Program-made: the position numbers and the translations under genes | From: CAZUGH01 sp964619785 | GTDB lineage: Bacteria; Bacillota; Clostridia; Lachnospirales; Lachnospiraceae | NCBI GenBank assembly: GCA_964619785.1 | Contig: CAZUGH010000064.1 | Span: forward strand, 1-10,331 | Direction: 5' to 3' | DNA: 10,331 bases | The notes under the pieces: model-generated | What the model was told of the DNA's origin: nothing | Seen by the model: the letters and a program-made list of their open reading frames with translations, nothing else | Database searches by the model: none | Shown: in pieces, positions 4,093-10,331 of the stretch | How the letters are laid out: every line of letters starts with the position of its first letter | How positions within the stretch are numbered: the first letter of the stretch is position 1

Positions 4093-6126
4093 ATGGACAA
4101 GCGAATCAAGGGAACTCTGCGCTCCTATCTACGATGGCCGCTAATGCTGAGTATCCTTTTGCTAGCCATGAATATTCATATATATGTATTTAGTGTCAAA
4201 GCAGGTCTAGTTATGACTGCTTACCTTGTAATATATATTATTGTGGCAGCTATCTTGTACTCATTTAGACGTTCTTCCCTTTTGAAGGACTTAGTTCAAT
4301 ACTGTATCCATTTTAATGCTACTGGTGAGAAGCTTATCAAAGAGCTCACGATTCCTGTAGCCTTGCTCGACACAGCAGGACAACTACTTTGGACTAACAA
4401 TGAATTTGATAATGCATTTAACGAAGATGACAAGAATCAAAAGAATATCACGGATTATATTCATGCTATTTCATCCTCTTCTCTACCTGCGGATCCAGCT
4501 AATGATGTAGAGATGCATTTTCACATCGAAGACACATATTATAAAGCACTTTTACAGAAAATTTTACTCGATGAAATCAGCAGTTCCGACTCTAAGCTTG
4601 GAATCGGTGACTCGGTTGTGTTCCTATACATCTATGATGAAACCGAGATTGTCTCTTATATACGGGAAAATCGTAATCAGCGGCTCGCTGTTGGTCTTCT
4701 CTACATTGATAATTATGATGAATCCCTCGATACCGTTGACGAAGTGCGACGTTCTCTCTTGTCCGCATTGATTGATCGTAAAATCAACAAATACATGATG
4801 GAGATTGATGCCATCACCAAGAAACTTGAGAAAGATAAATATATTTTCCTATTTCAAAATAAATACCTTGCCGAATTGCAAAACAATAAATTTTCATTAC
4901 TTGAAGAGATTAAGAGTGTGAATGCTGGCGATGATATCAATGTCACAATCAGTATGGGTATTGGCGTGCAAGCAGACACCTTTAAGAAACGTCAGGAATA
5001 TGCACGTACTGCCATTGACTTAGCTCTTGGTCGAGGTGGTGACCAGGTTGTTGTTAAGACCCCAGAGAACATCTTGTATTATGGTGGTAAGAGCATGCAG
5101 CTTGAGAAAAATACGCGTGTCAAAGCCCGTGTCAAAGCACATGCATTGAAGGAATCCATGGTTGTTGCAGAAGAAATTATCGTAATGGGACACAAGCTTC
5201 CTGATATTGATTCCTTTGGCGCTGCGATTGGTGTATATCGAATCGCCAAGACGCTAGGGAAAAAAGTTCACATTGTAGTGAACCAGGTTTCCTCCTCACT
5301 GAAACCATTATTAAATCAATTTGAAAACAATCCCGAATACGAAGATGATATGTTTTTGACGGGTACGCAGGCGCTTTCACTCATTAATTCAGGAACTCTC
5401 TTAGTCGTTGTAGATGTCAACCGACCATCATACACAGATGCTCCCGAGTTATTAGAACGTACCAATACCGTCGTTATTTTGGACCATCATAGACAGACCG
5501 GTGAATTTTTCAAAAGCCCTGTACTTTCTTATGTTGAACCATCTGCATCATCCGCTTGCGAGATGGTTGCCGAGATTTTACAGTACGTTGACGAAGATGT
5601 TAAATTGCGTCCATTTGAATCTGATGCCATCTACTCAGGAATCATGGTCGATACGAACAACTTTATGAACAAGCCCGGTATTCGTACTTTCGAAGCAGTT
5701 GCCTATCTACGTCGTAATGGCGCTGATATCACACGAATCAGGAAAATGTTCCGCACTGATATGCACGAATACAAATTCCGTGCGCAAGCCATTCAAAATA
5801 CTGAGATTTTCATGGATCACTATGCCATCGCTCTGTGTAACGGCGAAGGCTTAGAATCTCCTACGATTGTAGGTGCCAAAATTTCGGATGATTTGTTAGA
5901 TATCACAGGAATCCAGGCATCCTTTGTATTAACTGCCTGGGGTGATAAGATTTACATCAGCGCACGTTCAATTGATGAATTGAATGTACAGTTGGTGATG
6001 GAACGTCTCGGAGGCGGCGGTCATGCTGCTTGTGCAGGCGCTCAACTCGAGGATTGCAGCATTGATGATGCTGCGATTACACTTCGTGAGACATTACAAA
6101 AAATGAAAGAGGAAGGTGACCTATAA
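4093..6126 (+). CDS. gdpP: Membrane cyclic-di-AMP phosphodiesterase GdpP (DHH family)
   Basis: A 677-residue GdpP/YybT homologue, full length for the family, which hydrolyses c-di-AMP to pApA and so affects potassium, osmotic and cell-wall balance. Two membrane helices (about 17-34 and 38-56) anchor it. A degenerate PAS-like region (about 80-190) and a degenerate GGDEF domain (about 197-330) follow; the GGDEF signature is absent, as in true GdpP. The DHH catalytic domain starts near 360: GHKLPDIDS with His367, Asp371 and Asp373, VVDVNRP with Asp441, LDHHR with Asp464-His465-His466, and MVDTNNF with Asp520. The DHHA1 part ends in GGGGHAACAGAQL (640-651, counting from the first Gly). All metal ligands are present, so it should be active. 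It is first in an operon with rplI and dnaB, overlapping rplI by one base. Confidence 0.97.
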   Translation: MDKRIKGTLRSYLRWPLMLSILLLAMNIHIYVFSVKAGLVMTAYLVIYIIVAAILYSFRRSSLLKDLVQYCIHFNATGEKLIKELTIPVALLDTAGQLLWTNNEFDNAFNEDDKNQKNITDYIHAISSSSLPADPANDVEMHFHIEDTYYKALLQKILLDEISSSDSKLGIGDSVVFLYIYDETEIVSYIRENRNQRLAVGLLYIDNYDESLDTVDEVRRSLLSALIDRKINKYMMEIDAITKKLEKDKYIFLFQNKYLAELQNNKFSLLEEIKSVNAGDDINVTISMGIGVQADTFKKRQEYARTAIDLALGRGGDQVVVKTPENILYYGGKSMQLEKNTRVKARVKAHALKESMVVAEEIIVMGHKLPDIDSFGAAIGVYRIAKTLGKKVHIVVNQVSSSLKPLLNQFENNPEYEDDMFLTGTQALSLINSGTLLVVVDVNRPSYTDAPELLERTNTVVILDHHRQTGEFFKSPVLSYVEPSASSACEMVAEILQYVDEDVKLRPFESDAIYSGIMVDTNNFMNKPGIRTFEAVAYLRRNGADITRIRKMFRTDMHEYKFRAQAIQNTEIFMDHYAIALCNGEGLESPTIVGAKISDDLLDITGIQASFVLTAWGDKIYISARSIDELNVQLVMERLGGGGHAACAGAQLEDCSIDDAAITLRETLQKMKEEGDL

Positions 6127-6572
6127 TGAAAGTTATTCTATTGGAAGATGTAAAAGCATTAGGCAAAAAAGACGAAATCGTAGAGATTAACGACGGATAT
6201 GCCCGCAACTTTATCTTACCTAAGAAAAAGGGAATTGAAGCAACCTCTCGCAATCTAAATGACCTAAAACTCAAAAAGACCAACGAAGATCGTTTGGCAG
6301 CTGAGAAACTAGCCCAGGCCAAAGAATTTGCTAAGGAGATTGAGACCAAGCAAATCACTGTAGCAATTAAGACTGGGTCGGATGGTCGAGCATTTGGTTC
6401 TGTTTCCACAAAAGAAATTGCTCAAGAAGCCAAAGAACAACTAGGCTATGATCTTGACAAGAAAAAAATGCAATTAGATGTCCCTGTTAAAAGCGAAGGA
6501 GCCTACAATGTAACGATCAAATTACATCCACAGGTTTCCGCCACACTCAAAGTTAACGTCAAAGGAATGTAG
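6126..6572 (+). CDS. rplI: 50S ribosomal protein L9
   Basis: A 148-residue L9 protein of the large subunit, near the L1 stalk. The N-terminal rRNA-binding domain is canonical: MKVILLEDVKALGKKDEIVE, then NDGYARNFILPKKKGIEA up to about residue 40. A long Lys/Glu-rich connecting helix (about 41-75) precedes the C-terminal domain, recognisable by KTGSDGRAFGSVSTKEIA and VPVKSEGAYNVTIKLHP. The ATG overlaps the gdpP TAA (TAATG), with GGAAGGTGA just upstream inside gdpP, so its translation is probably coupled to gdpP. The gdpP-rplI-dnaB order is the conserved Firmicutes arrangement. Confidence 0.98.
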   Translation: MKVILLEDVKALGKKDEIVEINDGYARNFILPKKKGIEATSRNLNDLKLKKTNEDRLAAEKLAQAKEFAKEIETKQITVAIKTGSDGRAFGSVSTKEIAQEAKEQLGYDLDKKKMQLDVPVKSEGAYNVTIKLHPQVSATLKVNVKGM

Positions 6573-6576
6573 CCCT

Positions 6577-7908
6577 ATGGATGAAACCCTTATTAAACGT
6601 GTGATGCCACAGAGCCCAGAAGCTGAGCAATCAGTAATCGGCTCTATGATGATAGATTCAGAAGCGATTACTACAGTGTCTGAATTACTTGTTTCCGAAG
6701 ATTTCTACAACCCACAATATCGTGCACTTTTTGAGTGTATGGTTGAATTATACGAAGCAGGACGTCCTACTGATTTAGTAACTCTCCAGGATAAGCTTCG
6801 AGAGAAAGATGTTCCGGCTGAATTTTCCTCTGTTGATTTTATCAGTAATATCATCGCCTCTGTTCCAACTTCTGCAAATGCCAAATATTATGCAGAGATC
6901 GTTAAGAACAAAGCGATTCTTCGCAAATTAATTCGTACCACCGAAGGAATTACTGAAGAGTGTTATTCTGAAAAGGAAGAGGTTGAGACGATATTAGAGG
7001 CAACTGAAAAAGAGATTTTCGATGTCGTTCAGAATCGTTCTACATCGGATTTCACTCCAATTAAGGAAATTGCCATCACCTCTTTTAACAGTATTCGTGC
7101 CGCGGCGTTGAATAAAGGAAGTGTCACTGGTCTTTCTACTGGTTTTACAGAACTCGATTATCGTACTGCTGGATTTCAGCCTTCTGATTTGATTTTGATT
7201 GCTGCCAGACCATCTATGGGTAAGACAGCATTTGTCCTTAATATAGCAGAATACATGGCACTCCACTCTGGCGTAACAACCGCAGTATTTAGCCTCGAGA
7301 TGTCAAAAGATCAATTGGTCAAGCGACTCATTGCCATGAATTCCAAAGTAGATTCACAACACATCCGAACAGGTGAACTTGAAGCTGATGAATGGTTTAA
7401 AGTCACAGAAAGTGTTAAATTAATTGGCGAATCCAACCTGGTTATCGATGATACACCTGGTATTTCTATTGGCCAATTGCGTTCTAAATGTCGTAAATTA
7501 AAGATGGAGAAGGATCTCGGTATCATCATTATCGATTACCTCCAGTTGATGACTGCCGGTAAACGTGTTGAGTCTAGACAACAGGAAATTTCAGAGATTT
7601 CACGTTCCCTTAAGGCTTTAGCACGTGAACTAGATTGCCCAGTAGTAGCTCTGTCACAGTTGAGCCGTTCCGTAGAATCGCGTGATAATAAGCGTCCTAT
7701 GCTATCTGATCTTCGTGAATCAGGAGCAATCGAGCAGGACGCCGATGTCGTAATGTTTATTTATCGCGATGATTACTACAATAAGGAATCGGAGCGAAAA
7801 GGAGTATCCGAGATAATTATTGGTAAGCAACGTAATGGCCCTACCTGTACCATTGAGCTTGCATGGTTAGCACAATACACTAAGTTCGCCAACCTTGAAC
7901 ATGATTAA
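6577..7908 (+). CDS. dnaB: Replicative DNA helicase DnaB
   Basis: A 443-residue hexameric helicase that unwinds the fork and recruits primase (named DnaC in Bacillus). The N-terminal helical collar covers about 1-150, starting PQSPEAEQSVIGSMM. The RecA-like domain begins near 180: Walker A ARPSMGKT (210-217, Lys216), FSLEMS (238-243), Walker B IIIIDYLQL (316-324), SQLSRSVE (360-367), RESGAIEQDADVV (380-392) and KQRNG (417-421) with the likely arginine finger Arg419. No intein interrupts the Walker A or H4 motifs, where inteins often insert in DnaB. It starts four bases after rplI with a modest AAAGGA site ten bases upstream, and a strong terminator follows its TAA. Confidence 0.98.
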   Translation: MDETLIKRVMPQSPEAEQSVIGSMMIDSEAITTVSELLVSEDFYNPQYRALFECMVELYEAGRPTDLVTLQDKLREKDVPAEFSSVDFISNIIASVPTSANAKYYAEIVKNKAILRKLIRTTEGITEECYSEKEEVETILEATEKEIFDVVQNRSTSDFTPIKEIAITSFNSIRAAALNKGSVTGLSTGFTELDYRTAGFQPSDLILIAARPSMGKTAFVLNIAEYMALHSGVTTAVFSLEMSKDQLVKRLIAMNSKVDSQHIRTGELEADEWFKVTESVKLIGESNLVIDDTPGISIGQLRSKCRKLKMEKDLGIIIIDYLQLMTAGKRVESRQQEISEISRSLKALARELDCPVVALSQLSRSVESRDNKRPMLSDLRESGAIEQDADVVMFIYRDDYYNKESERKGVSEIIIGKQRNGPTCTIELAWLAQYTKFANLEHD

Positions 7909-7912
7909 CTAC

Positions 7913-7951
7913 AAAGCTTGTCATTTTTTGTGAAAATGGCAGGCTTTTTTT
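7913..7951 (+). terminator. Strong terminator after dnaB
   Basis: A 15-pair stem (three G-T wobbles) between AAAGCTTGTCATTTT and AAAATGGCAGGCTTT, loop TTGTG, then a seven-T run. It ends the gdpP operon. Confidence 0.95.
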
Positions 7952-8014
7952 CTAACCAGGTCTAACATTACCATGATTTGTCACACGATTTTCCTAAAAT
8001 CTACTTCTGTCATC

Positions 8015-8042
8015 TTGAATTCATCTAGCATCATGATATACT
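8015..8042 (+). promoter_or_regulatory. Promoter of the MerR-type gene
   Basis: TTGAAT (8015-8020), a 16-base spacer ending in TGA, then TATACT (8037-8042), TG-extended. There is no long dyad in an unusually wide (19-20 bp) spacer, the classic MerR operator, so autoregulation of that kind is not evident. Confidence 0.65.
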
Positions 8043-8089
8043 GTCATCATTAGTTACCATATTATTACATTCTAAGAGAGGTTTATCAT

Positions 8090-8716
8090 ATGAAAGAAGA
8101 ACGCTACATAATATCCGATGCCGCCAAAAAATTATCCGTAGAACCACACGTTTTACGTTATTGGGAAGAAGAACTTGAGCTTCACATTAACCGAAATGAA
8201 ATGGGGCACCGATTTTACACAGAAGAAGACATGAAACAATTTGAAGGTATTAAATATCTAAAAGAATACGGGTTTCATCTGCGTGCAATCAAGTTTCTCC
8301 TGCCGGATATCGAACGTATTCTATCTCTAAACAAGAAACAACTTATGGACTTAAAATATGAGCTCGAATATAAATCCATTACACCCGTCATTGCAAAAGG
8401 ACCATCGCACACAATTGGTAGTGAAGACCGTATGGAACAATTTCGTATCATTTTGAGTAATATCGTTACGGATGCGCTTTTGGCAACAGAGAAAAACATT
8501 TCAAAAAACGTCACCGAAAATGTAAGTAAGGAAATGGATTATATGTTTCGACAAAAAGAAGAAGCAGACGAGGAACGATATCGAACTTTAGATGAAACAA
8601 TACGTAATTTTCAGCAGGCAAGAAGGGAATCTGCCATAGCATTGACACAATCGCAACCCCCGAAAAAAAAGGGAAAATTAAAACACCTACTATCAAGAAA
8701 AACTATTGCATTTTAA
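8090..8716 (+). CDS. MerR-family HTH protein with coiled-coil C-terminus
   Basis: A 208-residue DNA-binding protein. Residues 5-75 form a MerR winged helix-turn-helix: YIISDAAKKLSVEPHVLRYW, then the RNEMGHRFYTEEDM wing and IKYLKEYGFHLRAIKFLL. The rest (about 80-200) is rich in Glu, Lys, Gln and Arg with regular hydrophobic spacing, suggesting a long helix or coiled coil, then a very basic end (PPKKKGKLKHLLSRK). No effector-binding domain or metal-binding cysteines are seen, unlike classical MerR sensors; the layout is closer to RacA-like or structural MerR proteins. Function is unknown. It has its own promoter and a GAGAGG site at 8076-8081. No terminator follows, and the next gene's -35 box lies at its 3' end, so read-through into the secreted protein gene is likely. 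Confidence 0.88.
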   Translation: MKEERYIISDAAKKLSVEPHVLRYWEEELELHINRNEMGHRFYTEEDMKQFEGIKYLKEYGFHLRAIKFLLPDIERILSLNKKQLMDLKYELEYKSITPVIAKGPSHTIGSEDRMEQFRIILSNIVTDALLATEKNISKNVTENVSKEMDYMFRQKEEADEERYRTLDETIRNFQQARRESAIALTQSQPPKKKGKLKHLLSRKTIAF

Positions 8717-8734
8717 TTGGACAGATGTTATAAT
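8706..8734 (+). promoter_or_regulatory. Promoter of the secreted Ig-like protein gene
   Basis: TTGCAT (8706-8711), 17-base spacer, perfect TATAAT (8729-8734). The -35 box overlaps the last codons of the MerR-type gene. Transcription should start near 8741, giving a leader of about 73 bases that can fold imperfectly (TCGCA 8747-8751 with TGCGA 8780-8784, GGTG 8755-8758 with CACC 8771-8774). Confidence 0.8.
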
Positions 8735-8813
8735 ACTTTTACAATATCGCAGCAGGTGTTTGTTCAATTTCACCATAATTGCGAAAATAATATTATAAGG
8801 AGGAAGAATATTT

Positions 8814-9728
8814 ATGTTCTCAAAAGTATCAAAGAAAATCGTAGCAACAGCTTTAGTATTATCTTTAGCAGTAGCTACAGCAACAGTTGCACCAGCAACA
8901 TCAACTGCTGCATCTCTTAAGCTCAACAAAAAGAGTGCTACACTAACAGTTGGTAAGACATTAACTTTGAAAGCTAATGTAAAGGCTAAGTTCAAATCTA
9001 GCAAAGCTAAGGTAGCTAGCGTATCTACAAAGAAAGCTGCTAAGAAAGTAACAGTTAAAGCTTTAACAAAAGGTACAACAACAATCACAGCAAAAGCAGG
9101 TTCTAAGAAAGTAACTTGCAAAGTAAAAGTTAAAGCTGCTGCTGCAGGTACAGTTATTTATGATTTAGCTACTGAAAGAGGATCCGACGACGAGAATGGT
9201 AAGTCTTGGGCAGCTCCATTCGTTTCTAACTACAGCAAATCAACATCTAGCAATACTGCTTTCAAGTATAGCTCATTTGCAATTTGGCTTTGCCGTGCTA
9301 CATTCTACGATCCAGCTAATGCAGGTGCTGACTACAGAGGAAAGAAAATGAATTGTACACTTTCTTTCAAGAACTCTGGTAAGCGTGATCTTCCTGAATT
9401 AGGATTCTGTTTCAACTACACTAAGAGTAGCAGAGATGGTTCTTATCCATTCGCACTTCACATTAGTGCTAAGGGACTTTCAAAAAAAATCAAGAAAGAT
9501 GCACATCATAGAGCTTGTAAGATTGTAAAAGCTCCTATCAAGAAAGGCAAGACATATACATATAACTTTAGCTTTACTATTCCTGCAGATGCAATGAATG
9601 GTGACAAAGATAAAGCTACTGGATTAAACTACCCTATCATGTTCTACCTTGCTAACTTAAAGGATTCTAGTCCTTATAAAGTTGGTGATGAGGTTACAAT
9701 CCTTAAGTGTAAATGGACTGTTGCATAA
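8814..9728 (+). CDS. Secreted Ig-like (Big2-type) domain protein, unknown C-terminal domain
   Basis: A 304-residue exported protein. Residues 1-33 are a signal peptide (Lys-rich start, hydrophobic ATALVLSLAVATA core, likely cleavage after TAA at 33). Residues 34-107 resemble a bacterial Ig-like Big2 domain: LKLNKKSATLTVGKTLTLKA, VASVSTKK, TKGTTTITAKAGSKKVTCKV. This part is extremely rich in Lys, Ala, Thr and Val. Residues 113-304 form a second domain I do not recognise, rich in aromatics and predicted strands, perhaps a beta-sandwich binding domain; six cysteines lie at 102, 160, 181, 199, 235 and 299. There is no LPXTG motif or C-terminal membrane segment. A consensus promoter, AAGGAGGA site and strongly biased codons (GCT, ACA, AAG) suggest high expression. 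It may bind cell wall or polysaccharide; this is a guess. Confidence 0.85.
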   Translation: MFSKVSKKIVATALVLSLAVATATVAPATSTAASLKLNKKSATLTVGKTLTLKANVKAKFKSSKAKVASVSTKKAAKKVTVKALTKGTTTITAKAGSKKVTCKVKVKAAAAGTVIYDLATERGSDDENGKSWAAPFVSNYSKSTSSNTAFKYSSFAIWLCRATFYDPANAGADYRGKKMNCTLSFKNSGKRDLPELGFCFNYTKSSRDGSYPFALHISAKGLSKKIKKDAHHRACKIVKAPIKKGKTYTYNFSFTIPADAMNGDKDKATGLNYPIMFYLANLKDSSPYKVGDEVTILKCKWTVA

Positions 9729-9747
9729 TTTATTCTTTGTAACTACT

Positions 9748-9778
9748 AAGAGCAGCTCTTACGAGCTGCTCTTTTATT
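9748..9778 (+). terminator. Terminator after the secreted protein gene
   Basis: AAGAGCAGCTC, loop TTAC, GAGCTGCTCTT: 11 perfect pairs, then TTATTATTT. It lies between two converging genes. On the minus strand the hairpin is the same but the following T run is poor, so it may work less well for the beta-helix gene. Confidence 0.93.
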
Positions 9779-10331
9779 ATTTGATTTTAATTACTCTGTC
9801 AACTGCATTTTGATATGGCATACTATTAATCACATATTTAAGATAAATTCCCAAGTCACCTACTGATGTAATCTGATTCTGACTTATCTCAATACCGCCA
9901 ATTCTTCTTATCTCCTCACCTACCGCATGGATTCCTACAATTGTACCTGTAGCGCCGCCCAACTGATTCGCTTCTATCCTATTGTTCGTTATCTTTATAT
10001 TATAATCATTATCTTGTAGTATCTTCTCTTTCACATATGGTCTTCGATTATATAATGCCTTGCCAGATGACTTAATCAATACCCCTTTACCCACATTACC
10101 CATATAATTACGATTCACTGTTACATCTGTAAAATTAAACAAATACACTGCCTCTGCTGATAAGTCGTGTATATTATTGTCTTCAATAACAACATGATTG
10201 TTATATACGCCACGTACACTTGAGTGTGTCCCAATTCCGCGTGCAAAATCGTATATCTCGTTATTTCGTACAATAATATTGTTACAAGGCGTATCATCAT
10301 ATGGATACCCTTTTGATATGATCTTATCACT
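9777..10331 (-). CDS. Right-handed parallel beta-helix protein, C-terminal part (runs off the window)
   Basis: The frame is open from the right edge (10331 is the first base of a codon) to the TAA at 9777-9779, giving 184 residues; the start lies beyond the window. It shows the repeated coils of a beta-helix, each with an Asn-rich turn followed by short strands: NNIIVRNNEIYDFARGIGTH, VVIEDNNIHDLSAEAVYLF, VTVNRNYMGNVGKGVLI, IKITNNRIEANQ, IEISQNQITSVGDLGIYLK. Such folds occur in polysaccharide lyases, glycosidases and NosD-like surface proteins, so a carbohydrate-active or surface role is likely, but no catalytic residues can be assigned from this part. A GTG at 10148 looks like a start only if the edge is ignored; the repeats continue upstream of it in frame. 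Confidence 0.85.
   Translation of the reverse strand, partial: SDKIISKGYPYDDTPCNNIIVRNNEIYDFARGIGTHSSVRGVYNNHVVIEDNNIHDLSAEAVYLFNFTDVTVNRNYMGNVGKGVLIKSSGKALYNRRPYVKEKILQDNDYNIKITNNRIEANQLGGATGTIVGIHAVGEEIRRIGGIEISQNQITSVGDLGIYLKYVINSMPYQNAVDRVIKIK

Noticed and set aside
6577..7908. Intein in dnaB
   Set aside because: The protein is 443 residues, normal length, with Walker A and H4 motifs uninterrupted.
8693..9121. 142-codon minus-strand open frame
   Set aside because: It is antisense to the signal peptide and Ig-like domain of the secreted protein gene; its Val/Ala/Leu-rich look is the mirror of Lys/Ala/Thr codons.
10121..10330. 69-codon minus-strand open frame at the right edge
   Set aside because: It is a shifted frame of the beta-helix gene, whose own frame is open through the same stretch and continues the Asn-rich repeats.

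Overview
The window reads as low-to-moderate GC DNA from a Gram-positive anaerobe of the class Clostridia, most likely Lachnospiraceae (inference). The grounds are the conserved Firmicutes order rpsF-ssb-rpsR next to gdpP-rplI-dnaB, strong AAGGAGG ribosome binding sites, TG-extended -10 promoters, a preQ1-I riboswitch, and a Lys/Ala-rich secreted Ig-like protein of a kind common in that family.

Layout. Positions 1-966 hold no gene I can support. Most of this is a tandem pair of nearly identical 437-bp units (59-495 and 496-932) packed with nested inverted repeats, followed by a decayed partial third unit. Positions 967-2500 on the minus strand form a two-gene operon: a radical SAM enzyme, then a YhhQ-type queuosine-precursor transporter. 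It is preceded by a promoter, a preQ1-I aptamer and a terminator with a matching antiterminator. I infer a queuine or queuosine-precursor salvage operon that preQ1 switches off.

A divergent promoter at 2563-2591 drives a 60-residue DUF951 protein. Then come rpsF-ssb-rpsR (2911-3958), ended by a terminator, and gdpP-rplI-dnaB (4093-7908), with its own promoter, a perfect hairpin at the transcript start and a strong terminator. These two blocks supply ribosomal proteins S6, S18 and L9, the single-strand binding protein, the replicative helicase and the membrane c-di-AMP phosphodiesterase.

After 7952 come a MerR-type regulator with a coiled-coil tail (8090-8716), a secreted protein with an Ig-like domain and an unrecognised C-terminal domain (8814-9728), a strong hairpin terminator, and on the minus strand the C-terminal part of a parallel beta-helix protein that runs off the right edge (9777-10331).

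The best candidate for something undescribed is the duplicated structured element at 59-932. The best-supported regulatory system is the preQ1 switch with its salvage operon. Three gene starts are placed by their ribosome binding sites rather than at the longest open frame: 2360 (minus), 2621 and 4093.
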